Notes under the pieces: generated by a model
What the model saw: only the letters and a program-made list of their open reading frames with translations
The model's database searches: none
Told to the model about the DNA's origin: nothing
DNA from: Polysphondylium violaceum
Lineage: Eukaryota > Evosea > Eumycetozoa > Dictyosteliales > Dictyosteliaceae
NCBI GenBank assembly: GCA_000277445.1
Contig: AJWJ01000323.1
Coordinates: forward strand, 1-26,205
Length of the DNA: 26,205 nucleotides
Direction of reading: 5' to 3'
Program-made: the position numbers and the translations under genes
Shown: positions 10,188 through 21,287 of the stretch, in pieces
Numbering within the stretch: the stretch's first letter is position 1
Layout: every line of letters begins with the position of its first letter

Positions 10188-13100
10188 TTATTCAACAATA
10201 TCAATATCTTGTTGTTTAGAAGCACCATCGTCCAATGGTTGTTGTTGTTGTGATTGTTGTTTTAATTTTTCTCTGTCCTCTTTTCTTTTCTTTCTTTCCA
10301 ATTGTAACTGATATTCTTCTTTGTCAGAGACAATCTTTTGATCGATTCTTTCACCTTCTTTTTTGAGTTTTGAAATTGATTCGGCGGTACGATTGATTTG
10401 GCTCTGTTTTTTCTTTATAAAATCTTCTTCTTGCTCTTTAAATTCTTTTTCCAGCTTTTCACGTAAACGATTGTGATCTTTTTCTGAAGAGCTTTTGAGT
10501 TTTTCTCTTTCCTGTTGTCTTTTAGCTTCCATTTCTTCAATTTTCTTTTTATGTGATTGCTCAGAATCTAGTTTGAGTGAAGCAAGTTGTGCCAACTTGT
10601 CTTCCAATTCTTTTTTACTTTGCTCTGCAGTTTTCTTTGTTTTGGAAGCTTGTGAGAGATTGTCGGCGAGTAGTTTACTCTTGGTCGAGGTGACTTCAAC
10701 TTCTTTGTTGAATTGATCTTTGGCTTTCTTGATGTCTTCAATTTTACCCTTGGCTTGAGATAAGAGGGTTTCCAATTTCATTTTCTCATCTTTGGCTTTC
10801 TTTGTCTCTTTTTCACGTCTTTCAATCTTTGCCTTTACCGAATCAATTTCCTTATCATTCTTTGAAATACGATCATTGAATCTTTGTTGTTTGAGCTCAA
10901 GATCCTCTGATGCCAGCATTTTTTCTTGGATGTCTTGTTTGAGTAGATCATGTTGAGCTTTTAATCTAATCAAATCTTGTCCCATTTCAGATTCAATCTT
11001 TCCAAGCAACTCTTTTTCTTGTTCCACCATGGAGCTGATAGTTTTCTTGAGACGTCTCTTTTCATCTTTGAGTTCAGCTTTCTTTATTTCATTCTCTGCC
11101 TCTGTCTCTATGGTTAGGAGTTCAATTTTTTGGGCCATCATCAAGTTTTGATCAGTTTCAATATTGATTGATTCAACTTTTTGTTCAATTTCTCTATTCT
11201 CTCTATTGATGACAAAGGCTTCATTGGCTGCTTGGTTGTTTTCTTGACGAAGTAAGGATTTCTCTTTGTAGAGTTGAACATTCTTTTCTTCGAGTAATTG
11301 ATTAATCTTTTTCTCTTGTGCCAAAAGTTGACTGGTTTTCTCAGATTCTTTAACAGTCTTTTCTGTTTCTTTTTCCAATACTTGTTTTTCAATGGTTTCA
11401 AAATGAATATCACGTGCAGTGTCTCTATTTTTCAATTGCAAGAGCTCAAGATGACGTTTCTCACTTTCTGTTTCATATTCTTGTTTCAAGAGTTGATTGG
11501 CGGTGACAATGAGCTTTTCAGATATTTCTGTCGTCTCTTGTTTAATTTCTTTTTTCTCCATTTCATATTTTCTCTTCATATTGAAAATGGTTTCTCTATG
11601 TTTTGCTTTGGTGTCTTGAACCAAGATATCTTTTTCAACCAATACCGCATCCAATTCCATTTCAACCTCAAGGAGATCTTGTTGTTTTTCAGATTTCTTA
11701 ACCAATAATCTCTTCTTTTCAACTTTAATCTCTTCCAATTGCTCTTCGGCCTCTATAGTTTCAACTCTGAGTACAGAGGTTTGTTGTTGAATGTAAATCT
11801 TGTCGTTGTGTAATCTATCGATATCACCTTGAAGATCTTTAACTTGTCTAGTGGTCTTGTCAATGTTTCTTTGTGTTTCTACCTTGGTCTTTACCATTTT
11901 CTCTGTGTTTTCTTTGGCACGAGTAAGTTGGTCTTGAATCTTTTTCTTTGCCAATGATATTCTTTTTCTATCCTCTTTGGTTTCATCCAAAGTGTTGCTG
12001 AGTACTTTTTCATCTGTTTTGAGTTGAGTAATTTGTGATTGAATTTCAGAGGCTTGTTGTTTAACTTGTTCAAGTTTTTTCTTTGTCTCTACCAATTGAG
12101 TGCCACCAAGTTGTTGAATGGTTGAATCTTTTTCTTGCTCAAGTTGTGATTTCAGTTGTTCAATCTCTTGTTGGTATTGTTCTTGCACATTTTTCAATTG
12201 TTGAATTTGAATTTGATTCTCTTGAGATTGTTTTTCAATTTCATTAAACTCCACAACGATAGAAGAGCTTTCCATAGACTCTTGAATTAATTTAATCTCT
12301 AATTGCTCTTGAGCAATTAATTCATTCAACTCCTCTTCACTGGGAAGACCAGTTTCTTGAATTGCCAAGAGTTGTTGTTCAAGTTGTTCAATTTGAGATT
12401 GATACTCTGTTCTTTGAGTGTCCAATTTAGTTTCATAGACTACAAGCTTCTCTTGGAATTGAATCTCCAACTCTTTTGTCTCTTGTTTCGTTTCTTGAAG
12501 CTTTTGTTGAATCTCTTCAACAACCTTTAGTTTTTCCAAATGCTTTTCTTGATAACGATCAATCTGTTCTTCCAAAGACTTTATCTCTTGAGTGTTGATG
12601 GCAATCTTTTCATTGGCAATCTTGATGATCTCTGATGGTACAACTGGTTCTTCTTCACGGGCTTGATTAAATCTATTGAAAATATATGCAATAAATGCAA
12701 TATTTAATCTACCATTGGCATTGACAATATCACTGGCAGTGATAAACTTTTTACATTGAATACGATCCAAACATTCTAAAAATGTACTACTACGTTTTAA
12801 TAGATCTTGCTCTTGTAAAAGATCCATAGAAACTGTTTCTGGTACCAATTGATTAAATAGTGTAATATATACTTCACAATCTTTAATATCTGTTGAAAAG
12901 TTTGATACCTTTCTATCTGAACCTGCTTCGTGTAAATGATGATTAACCCAACGTATTAAAATTTCATCTGCTACTAAATCATCTACTTTTTCACTCTCTG
13001 TTAAATCCAAAATCTCTGCTTTAACTCTAGATGCTAATTTTGATACTTTATTTAATAAATCAATTTTAACCAATTGCCATAAAATTGATAAAATTAAATG

Positions 13101-13678
13101 TCTCTATTATTATTATTATTATTATTATTAATATTAATAAAATAATTAATATATAATCTATTTTAAATATGTAAATAATATGAATACTTACTTTTCCTTC
13201 TTGGAAATCTACAGGACCTATATTTATAATTGAACAACCAATAGATTTAGCACCTCTCAAACAAGCTTCTAAATTTACGTTCATTTCAAAAATATTTAAT
13301 TTAACCATATTCATCTTTACACTTGATTCATTTATAGTACCTGGTTTAATTGAATTTATTAATTTACTACGAAAAATAAAAAGAGTTAATATTTATTATA
13401 CTAGAGCTATAGTCGATGTCGGTATTTGAATTACTAATAATAATAATAAATAATTACCATAATATTATACCATCTTTTAAAGAACCAAAAATAATATCAG
13501 ATTTTGGATCAATGGGTATTCTTGATTTTAACAATTTATCTTCTTTTAAAAGAAAGTTGACATGTTCTACAAGACTTTGTTTTTCCTCGTCATGATAAGT
13601 ATGTACAATATTAGACTCTCCTTTAAAAGAGCCCATTGACACCAATTTTCTTGATGTTAAAGTTCCCATTCCCGACAT
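10188..13678 (-). CDS. Fimbrin-type actin-binding domain plus long coiled coil
   Basis: Three exons: 13678-13458, 13366-13192 and 13103-10188, with GT-AG introns of 91 and 88 bases; 1103 residues. Two calponin-homology domains occupy about 20-150 and 165-285. They follow the first actin-binding domain of fimbrin/plastin closely: HTYHDEEKQSLVEHVNFLL, DGIILCKLINSIKPGTI, KSIGCSIINIGPVDFQEGK, HLILSILWQLVKIDLL and NFSTDIKDCEVY. From about 290 to 1080 there is almost unbroken heptad-rich coiled coil (Q, E, K, L), then a short acidic tail. No EF hands and no second actin-binding domain are present, unlike true fimbrin (about 610 residues, four CH domains). Inference: an actin-binding protein that dimerises through a rod. 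Dictyostelids have several poorly studied CH-domain proteins of this sort; I cannot name the orthologue. The junctions restore key residues (Cys at the first, Arg-His-Leu at the second), supporting the model. Confidence 0.9.
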
Positions 13679-14173
13679 TTTGAATTTTTATATATGAAAT
13701 AAATGTGAATAGTAATAGGATTTGAAGTTGAATAAAAATACAATGTTTTTGTGAAGATAGATAGTGACCTATTACTACTATAGATATATATATAACAAAA
13801 ACAAAAAAAGGGAGATAAATGTGATAGATTTACAAATAAAATAAAAAAAGGAAAAAAAAGGGGGGGTGGATAGTGTGTGGTAGTAATATGAATTGTAATG
13901 TTAAATACTCATAAAAATAGCCAAGTAATTCTATGATTACTCTTATTACTACTACTATTACTATTACTAATAATACAACATATGATCAAATCTGAGAAAA
14001 TTTTTTAACGCGTTTGCACCTTTTTTTTTTCTTAAATTTTTTTTTTTTTGTAATTTTTTTTAAAATTTTTTTTGTAATTTTTTTAAATTTTGATCAAAAA
14101 AATGGCACCAATCAAGATATCCATCTCAATCAAGATTTTCAACAAATAAATAAAAATAAAATAATAATATAAT
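13679..14173. promoter_or_regulatory. Promoter region of the CH/coiled-coil gene and 3' flank of the F-box gene
   Basis: No gene. It has a G run at 13861-13867, long T runs at about 14019-14085 and a TTGATCAA-like site near 14090. The minus-strand CH/coiled-coil promoter must lie here. Confidence 0.5.
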
Positions 14174-15832
14174 TTAATAAAATTTAGTATTTATTAATGA
14201 TTTTAATTTTGGTGATAAATCAAAGACATTCATATCGTCCATTGCACGACCATCATAACCACCAAATACATATACTCTATTATTTAAAACATTGGCACTG
14301 GCCATATCCCGTGGATTGGGTGAGTTGCCACTAAACTCTTGTTTTGACCAAGTTTCAGAGATTACATCGAAAAAATATAGTTTTTTAGTCACTTTTCCTC
14401 TGATCAGATGTTGACCGCCGAAAACACCAATAAAAGAACCCATGACAAACACACTGCTAAATGTACAGACGTGGACAACATTTGGTTGGGGACTTTCGAT
14501 TCTTCTCCAAACATTGGTCTCTGTATCAAAGATGTGTATGTCGTTGTATCTCTCTCTCCAGGAATCGCCAGCACCTCCACCAAACATATACAGTTTTTTA
14601 CCAATGGACACCAATCTGTGACCACATCTGGCTGTGGGCACATCGCCGGTGGCCTTGACCTCCCTCCACGAGAGATCAGTGGTATCAAACACAAAAAACT
14701 CATCCAAGTCTTGGAGCTCCCAACGACCGTCTCTGTTGATGCCTCCATAGACATACAATTTTGATCCCACAGCTGCAGCGGCATGGTTTGTTCTGGATCG
14801 AGGTGGATTTCCACTCACGGTGGCGGTGGTCCATGTGAGTTTTTCTGGATCAAATATACTGAGTTCAAAATAGATGCCACTGCCGTCAAATCCACCAAAA
14901 CAGTATATCTTGTTTTGGATGGCGACCGAGGTGTGACGTGCAAACTTGGGGGGAGGGGTACCCGAGCATTCAATACGATAGAATCGGTTCTTTTCAGAGT
15001 CGTATTTGAAAATGTCGTCAAATCTTCGCACCTGGGTCTCTTGGCCGCCAATATAGTATATAGAGTTTCCAATGACTGTACCAGTATGTTGGTAACGTGC
15101 CGAAGGCGAGGACCCCTTTGTTTTGAGTACGGTTGAACTAACGTTTCCCTTAGTTTGAGAAATCAGTGATTTGATGTGATAATAGTTTTTCCATTGGTTG
15201 TCCAGTATCATTTTATTGGACAGGAGTGAGTGTTGATTCGATTTGCCACTATATTTTTCTTGGACCTTAAGTTTCCACAATCCAATATCATTCATGAGTC
15301 TGTAGAAATTGGACGATGTCAAACTCATGTTGTACATCATCTCCACTGAGAAATAAGTTGAAATCTTAACCACAACCTCCTCTGGCAATTCTTGGATTGC
15401 AAATATATCAATCTCTTGTAACTCAAATACATTGTTTAAATATTTACTACTGTTGTTTTTTGAAAATCTGTTGCTTAATACTCGAGTATTACTGTTGTTG
15501 TTTATGTATTCTGATTCGATAGAACTATTACTACTATTATTACTATTTAAATTAAAATCAAGTAGACTGAATTTACTATATTTACTGCTGCTGCTGTTGG
15601 ATGCACATATACTATTTTCAAATCCAAGGGAATCCGAACTGGACTTCTCATTGTTTGCTATTTGTTGTGATGGTTGAACATTGTTCTTTTTCTTTTTAAA
15701 TATTGAATTGAATATATTATTTAAAAAACCTTGGATTGAATTATTATTATTATTATTATTGTTCATGTTGTTTAAATTATTATTATTGTTGTAAGTATTG
15801 GTCTTTTTACAAGCTTTGCTTAAAGCTGGCAT
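14174..15832 (-). CDS. F-box protein with six kelch repeats
   Basis: Single exon, 552 residues from the ATG at 15832. The frame is open to 15979, but those 49 extra residues are hydrophobic, AT-encoded and out of place on a cytosolic F-box protein. The N-terminus is asparagine/serine-rich. The F-box is at about 147-191 (LPEEVVVKISTYFS and a closing LWKLKVQEKY). Six kelch blades fill 240-552, each marked by a glycine pair: IYYIGG, IYCFGG, LYVYGG, LYMFGG, IGVFGG and VYVFGG, with downstream W residues (LTWTTA, LSWREV, NVWRRI, ETWSKQ). Family knowledge: F-box proteins link substrates to Skp1-Cul1 ubiquitin ligases and kelch propellers bind the substrate. The target is unknown. The gene is divergent from squalene synthase across a 2.7 kb spacer. 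Confidence 0.9.
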   Translation of the reverse strand: MPALSKACKKTNTYNNNNNLNNMNNNNNNNNSIQGFLNNIFNSIFKKKKNNVQPSQQIANNEKSSSDSLGFENSICASNSSSSKYSKFSLLDFNLNSNNSSNSSIESEYINNNSNTRVLSNRFSKNNSSKYLNNVFELQEIDIFAIQELPEEVVVKISTYFSVEMMYNMSLTSSNFYRLMNDIGLWKLKVQEKYSGKSNQHSLLSNKMILDNQWKNYYHIKSLISQTKGNVSSTVLKTKGSSPSARYQHTGTVIGNSIYYIGGQETQVRRFDDIFKYDSEKNRFYRIECSGTPPPKFARHTSVAIQNKIYCFGGFDGSGIYFELSIFDPEKLTWTTATVSGNPPRSRTNHAAAAVGSKLYVYGGINRDGRWELQDLDEFFVFDTTDLSWREVKATGDVPTARCGHRLVSIGKKLYMFGGGAGDSWRERYNDIHIFDTETNVWRRIESPQPNVVHVCTFSSVFVMGSFIGVFGGQHLIRGKVTKKLYFFDVISETWSKQEFSGNSPNPRDMASANVLNNRVYVFGGYDGRAMDDMNVFDLSPKLKSLINTKFY

Positions 15833-17282
15833 TGTTTGAAAAAAAAGTAAAATTGAAACCAAAAATAAAACTAAATTTAGTATTGTGATGGATTTGGTTT
15901 TTATTTTTGGAATTAGTATAGTTAATTTATTTTTTGTGATGCTGATTTTGGAAAGAGATAAAAAAAATAAATTAAACAAATAAAATACAAATTATAATAA
16001 AAATAAACAAATTAAATATTGTCAGGAATTATATCTAATCAAAAAAAGTGAAAAAGAGTGTGTAGTAGAGAGAGAGGTGTCTTTATATGATTACCATCTG
16101 TATATAGAATCTAGCTAGCTAACGATTCCTGCATATATAAACAACTACCACCCACAGCTTTTAACCATATTTATTTGACCACCCTCCTCTTTTTTCTGTA
16201 ATAGGAAACTTTTATCCTCCCCAAAAACAAAAAACACATACAAACATTTAATCTCTTAACCACCACACTACTACCACCACACTATTTTTTGATTCAAGAA
16301 ATAAAGGTATTTAGTGAAATTAATTAAACCAAAAAAAAATCATAAACACAATATTGTTGTTGTTGAATGAATTACCACCAAACAAAAATAAAAACAATAT
16401 TTAAATGGAATAAATACACACACCTAATTTATATATGAACAACGATAAATGATAATCATATCACACTAAATAAACACACTTTTCCCACTCTTTAATACCA
16501 AAAGCATAAAAAAAAAAAATAATGTGTTGTTTGAGAATCAACATCATCATATAATTTACTTTTTTATATAACAACCCCCCACACAAACACTTTTCTTCTT
16601 TTACATCCATATTAGTTAATGTTGATCAGAGAAAACATCCACTCTACCCCCACCTTTCCTCAAATAAGAGTATTCTAAATAAAATATTATTGGTAATATT
16701 GTTTTTGCTCTGCTTTGCTTTGATGTTGAACAATACAACAAAGACTACAAAAGGGGATAAAAATATACATATATGGTGTGGTGATGTGTGAAGCGAATGA
16801 AAAGGGTAAAGTAAAGAGAAAACCCTTTTTAATCAATAAAATACTCTCTATCCTATTTTTATCACATATGTATTTGTAGTAGTGATGAGTGAGTGGGGGA
16901 TGAATATTTGTGGGTGATAAAAATATTTATATGGAATGGAAAAATGGGGAATATGCACCCTCCACGAGATATTGATTCATGTGGAGTGTGTGTGGTACAA
17001 CTCATTTTACAAATATCTGATTTTTCAATATGATGTTTTCTGAATATAGAGAGAAAAAACAACCATTATCAAAAGACGTCATTGATGTTGATCAAATTGT
17101 ATTGTGAATTGATTAAAACAAGCTTTACGATTGTGGTGTTATATCTGATCATATTGTCGTAATTAATTTGGAAAAATAAAAAATCTATTTTTAAATCCCA
17201 TCCATAAAAAAATCTAGATAATCTAAATCTGGAGTGCAGGTGATATAAAAAAACATGGAAAATACAAGATATATGATAAATA

Positions 17283-17348
17283 CTATTCCTGTCGGCATAT
17301 ACGGTGATCCAAGTAAGCATTGAATGCTTGGCCTTCACAATGAGATAA
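17283..17348 (-). other. Short coding-like island with hairpin, possible terminal exon or small RNA
   Basis: Between very AT-rich flanks lies a GC-richer piece. On the minus strand a CTATAG 3' splice-like site is followed by a short open stretch reading HCEGQAFNAYLDHRICRQE and a TAG stop. The same piece holds an inverted repeat, AAGCATT and AATGCTT around one base, within CCAAG...CTTGG. No upstream exon and no family match were found. It could be the last exon of an unseen gene, a small structured RNA, or chance. Confidence 0.25.
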
Positions 17349-18210
17349 AGTACTATAGAGATCATTTTTAAATATTTTAAAAAAGGTAAATTTAAATAAA
17401 TAGTGAAAACTGAAAATGCAAAAATAAAAAAAAAGTGATAGGATAAGATAGATGTATCTATCTATCAAGCTATCTATGCACTGCAAAGTAAAGTAATATA
17501 TAATGTATTATAAATAAAAATAAAAATTTAAATGATGCTGAGTGTTTTGAAGTTGTTCTGCCCCCCAATTGGGTAATTTCAAAAAATATAAAAAAAATAA
17601 AATTAATTTTTAAATTTCTCAAAAAGGTGTGGTTGGTTGATTTGATCAAGAGTTGAGGCTATTTTTATAAACAACTTTCATGTTTTTATTCTAACCTGTC
17701 CTATTATTTTAAAAAATGATAAAAATAAAAAAAGGGTTGATTCATATATTTACCTTGGTATAGTGAGAATTGTTAAAATGAGGAAAAGTGTATAGGATGA
17801 TTCATTTTTTCAAGTAGTTTGTTTTTATACAGAGTTTAGTTGTGATGTTTTAGGCTAACACTGACAAAGTGGAAAAATAACAAAATAGAGACAAACAAAA
17901 AAAATAGATTAGACTGACAATATCTGTTTTTAAAAAAATTTAATTTAATTAATTTTTAAAAAAAATAAAACATGACAAAATTCAATAACATCATGATATG
18001 TTATTAGGGTTGTATTGGGCCCCAACAAAAAAGATTTTTCGATAGTTCAAAGTTGAAATGATTATGAAAACCACTTTCGCGAAATCAATCTCACTCCAAT
18101 TTATAAACATGTTAATGTGACCCTGTCCCAAGAGTTGAACTGAAATTAAATTTGAATTAATTTCAATTTAATTTTGATTAATAAAAAAAAAAAAATACTC
18201 AAAATAAATG

Positions 18211-18270
18211 AGGCGAACGCTTTTCGAATTTTTTTAGAAAAAAAAAAAAAAAACAAAAACTTTTTCGCCT
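18211..18270. repeat. Inverted repeat AGGCGA...TCGCCT around T and A runs
   Basis: AGGCGA at 18211-18216 and TCGCCT at 18265-18270 are exact inverse complements. The inner T run and A run can also pair, so the 60-base segment could fold as one long hairpin about 230-290 bases upstream of the squalene synthase start. Confidence 0.5.
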
Positions 18271-18277
18271 TGATTAT

Positions 18278-18303
18278 CACACCCACTACCGCCACACGCA
18301 CAC
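18278..18303. promoter_or_regulatory. CA-rich G-box-like element in squalene synthase promoter
   Basis: CACACCCAC followed by CGCCACACGCACAC, about 200 bases upstream of the start codon and just after the hairpin. It resembles the CA-rich elements bound by GBF in Dictyostelium. The match is by pattern only. Confidence 0.3.
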
Positions 18304-18499
18304 TGTTGTAAGAACAACAATAGCATACTCTTTCTAAACATCATTCAATATTTGTTTTTCAACAAGAGTGCTGTACTATAGATCAATCGAATTCAAACTA
18401 GCTTTAATCAATACTATTTAATCATAGCATCTCAATCACGCGTCCATCATCTAATCACTCTCATAATCTTGTTGTTGGTATACTAATAAAAAAATTAAA

Positions 18500-19918
18500 A
18501 TGCAATACGTTAAATCATTGACTTATCCAGATGAATTTCTTTCATTGATCAAAATTGGTTACACTGAATCATTCAAACCAAAATCAACTCTTAAAGATAA
18601 TCTTAATAACAAAGAATGGTGTTATGAAATCTTGAATAAAACCTCCCGTAGTTTTGCCTTTGTTATCAATGAATTAGATCCACATTTAAAAGATGCTGTA
18701 AGTATTATTTATTTATTCGTTTGTTTAGCCCAACAAGACCTTTTTTTGATCATCACATTTTTATTTTTAAAACACACGTGATCAATTTCACACACCGATA
18801 CAAAAAAAAAAAAAAAAATTTAATGACCATCATTTTAACATCATCTATAAATATACATATTTTAGATTTGCATTTTTTATTTAGTATTAAGAGGATTAGA
18901 TACAGTTGAAGATGATACTACAGTTGCAATTGAAACCAAATTACCAGTTCTTACACAATTTTCAGAGATTCTTTATCAACCAGGACACAAAGTTTTCGGA
19001 TATGGATTAAATAATGATGAAAAACTTTTGGCCGAAAACTTTGATAAAGTTATTGATGTATTCTTGAAACTCGGTGAAGGATTTTGTCCAATCATTGCCG
19101 ACATTACCAAACGTATGGCCTATGGTATGGCTGAATTTCTTCAAAAGCCCGTCATCACACTTCCAGAATGGGACCTCTATTGTCACTATGTTGCAGGTTT
19201 AGTTGGTATTGGTCTCAGTCGTATATTCCATGCCAGTGGTTTGGAAGGCGAATGGTTTGCCACCGCCGATCACGAATCCAATCAAATGGGTCTCTTTTTA
19301 CAAAAGACCAACATCATTCGTGACTACTTGGAAGACATCAACGAAAATCGTATCTTTTGGCCACGTGATGTATGGTCTCGTTATACATTACACTTGGAAA
19401 ACTTTAAAAATGTAAAATACCAAATGTCTGCTCTTCACTGTCTCAACGACCTCATCACCAACGCCCTTGGTCACGCCGTCGTCTGTTTAGACTACATGTC
19501 TCGTTTAAAGAATGAAAAGGTGATCAACTTTTGTGCCATTCCTCAAGTAATGGCCATCGGCACCTTGAATGCCTGTTACAACAACTACAATGTTTTCACT
19601 GGCGTCGTAAAGATTAGAAAAGGTCAAAGAGCCCTCATTGTCGATTGCATTCAAAACAAGGGTATCACCGGTACCTATGAGCTCTTTTATAAATTTGCCA
19701 ATGAAATGCAATCCAAGGTTCCAGTCAACGATCCAAGTGCCAAGAAAACCCTCGAACATCTCAATGCAATTCAAACTCTTTGTGTTGATAAACTTGGTTA
19801 CAAACCATCAGGTTTCAATGATTTTATCTCTTATGATTGGATGGCTGTTGCCTCTGTTGCCGCCTCCTCTGCTTTCTTGATTGCCAGACACGGTCCAAAC
19901 TTCTTTTCAAAATTATAA
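18500..19918 (+). CDS. fdfT: Squalene synthase (farnesyl-diphosphate farnesyltransferase)
   Basis: Two exons, 18500-18697 and 18866-19918, with a 168-base GT-AG intron at phase 0; 416 residues, the usual length for the family. The first aspartate-rich motif is D78-TVED-D83 and the second is D219-YLED-223, followed by NRIFWPRDVW. Both bind Mg2+-diphosphate. The FLQKTNIIRDY helix is intact. A C-terminal hydrophobic segment (MAVASVAASSAFLIA) is the expected ER membrane anchor, with the catalytic domain in the cytosol. The enzyme joins two farnesyl diphosphates through presqualene diphosphate to squalene using NADPH, the first committed step to sterols. Codon use in exon 2 is richer in C than in neighbouring genes, as expected for a well-expressed gene. 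The gene converges with the COMMD gene, about 155 bases away. Confidence 0.97.
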
Positions 19919-20073
19919 TTAATTATTTATTATTATTATATTATTACTTATTAATGAAATATAATAAATTATTTATTAATATATAAATAATATAATCATT
20001 TTATCATAAACAAACAACATCATTACATTATTATTATTATTATTATCATTATTATTAAAATTGTAAACTTTTA

Positions 20074-20880
20074 TTATGATGCCATTGATTTAGATTGAAG
20101 ATGTTTTTGAATATTATTGATTTGTTGTAAAGTTTCTTCTAATTGACTTTTATCCATTTCAAATTTAATTATGTTATTGCTATTTAATTTATTATTATTG
20201 TTTTTCAATTTTAATTCAACAATTGATACTGGTTCATTCATTTCATTTACATTTTTTGATTTTGTCTTTAAATCTATTCTCCAGTTAATTTTATCTAAAC
20301 TATTATTAAATCTAGTTTTTTTATATATAATTTCATGAATCTAAGAATGAATTATTGTTATTAATATTGACGGTACATGCATGTATGTATCTATCTATCT
20401 ATAGTTACCTTTTTTTTATTAATTTTCCAAAATTTAATAAAACATTCTTGTTGTACATCTGTAAAATCCTATTATATGAGAGTGTATTAATATACTATTG
20501 TTGCTATTTCATTTATCGATCCATCAATATCTATCTATTGTGTATATATACTTCTTTAACTAAAGTTTCAAATGATGTAATATTATGATCCAAATAAATA
20601 GCCTTTTTTAATACTTGTTTACATTTATCATACATTGCCTCTACATCTATAATAGTAGTATGATTATTAAATGTATTAATATACTATGATCCCAACAACA
20701 TCATCCTGATCATCATGATGATCAATGACCATGATCTCTATATTAAACTTTACTTTCTAAAGAAACATCAGTTTCAGAAAATACCATTTCATGTAATGTT
20801 TCTATTGTTAATGTATCATCTTCATATTCTTTGTTTAAAAGGAATCCTAAAATATTTGAAAATAACTTTGGATTATTCAT
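20074..20880 (-). CDS. COMM domain-containing protein, COMMD10-like
   Basis: Built by hand from four exons: 20880-20754, 20646-20552, 20468-20409 and 20340-20074. GT-AG introns of 107, 83 and 68 bases join in phase to give 182 residues from the ATG at 20880. The N-terminal helical half reads MNNPKLFSNILGFLL, then FSETDVSLENVEAMYDKC. The C-terminal COMM domain starts at INWRIDLKTKS and ends with the helix DKSQLEETLQQINNIQKH. Family knowledge: COMMD proteins form a ten-subunit ring within the Commander/CCC complex with CCDC22 and CCDC93, acting in endosomal recycling. Spacing of the N-terminal blocks resembles human COMMD10 most, but subfamily is uncertain. The usual family length is about 200, so about 20 N-terminal residues seem missing; a matching stretch lies upstream in frame behind a TAA (see next entry). 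Confidence 0.8.
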
Positions 20881-20955
20881 TCTAACGACACCACACTTAA
20901 TTTATAATGGATCTCCACGAGTTGTGACAATTTGAAAAAGTATCTTTTCATTCAT
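20881..20955 (-). other. In-frame upstream extension of the COMMD gene interrupted by TAA
   Basis: An ATG at 20955 opens 17 codons (MNEKILFQIVTTRGDPL), then comes TAA, then seven open codons (IKCGVVR) run straight into the annotated ATG at 20880, all in one frame. Base composition here is coding-like, and the extension would bring the protein to the normal family length. The TAA sits where a sense codon would be expected. Possibilities are a regulatory upstream frame, stop read-through, a sequencing error (CAA to TAA) or a truncated allele. Confidence 0.5.
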
Positions 20956-21287
20956 TTGAAAAAGTTGAAAAAAAAAAAATAAAAAAAAAAAAATCTAATC
21001 CATGAAAAGTAAATGGATCATTTTGTTGAGACAAGTCACATTCAAAGTTATTTTACTATGATTGATAATTAAAGAATAACATTTAAATATTAATAATAAT
21101 TAAATATACTTTTGTAACTTGATACAATAGTTTTTAGTGATTGGGGTGTATTAGGCCATAAAACCATATTCTACAATAATAGGATGGTCATATGAGCCAC
21201 AACGACAAACACAAATACAAAAACTACAATTTTTTAAAAAAATTAGTTTTATTGATTTATTTTAGTACTTTATCACCCCCACAAAAC
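20956..21287. promoter_or_regulatory. Divergent promoter region of COMMD and Atg29-like genes
   Basis: About 330 bases with A runs (20970-20993) and no coding sequence that I can support. A plus-strand open stretch from about 21192 lacks family similarity and is likely leader sequence. Confidence 0.45.

Larger units (their letters stand above)
15833..18499. other. Long spacer between divergent F-box and squalene synthase genes
   Basis: No recognisable gene in 2.7 kb. It holds the promoters of both flanking genes. The plus strand from about 16140 to 16650 is rich in CACC/CCCAC motifs. Palindromes include CCCAATTGGG (17564-17573) and TTTCGCGAAA (18075-18084). Two TTGATCAA sites lie at 17088-17095 and 17642-17649. 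The small island at 17283-17348 and the hairpin at 18211-18270 are listed separately. Confidence 0.5.

Noticed and set aside
15833-15979. Hydrophobic 49-residue N-terminal extension of the F-box/kelch frame, as a membrane anchor
   Set aside because: It is encoded by AT-rich leader-like DNA, and an F-box protein should be cytosolic or nuclear. The ATG at 15832 begins the normal asparagine-rich N-terminus.
16908-16915. ACCCACAA on the minus strand, matching the upstream element of Dictyostelium small RNA genes
   Set aside because: No structured or GC-richer sequence follows at the expected distance of about 60 bases, so an 8-base match alone is not enough.
21192-21287. Plus-strand open stretch before the Atg29-like start as an N-terminal extension
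   Set aside because: Low-complexity, AT-encoded residues with no similarity; the ATG at 21288 begins exactly at the conserved domain.
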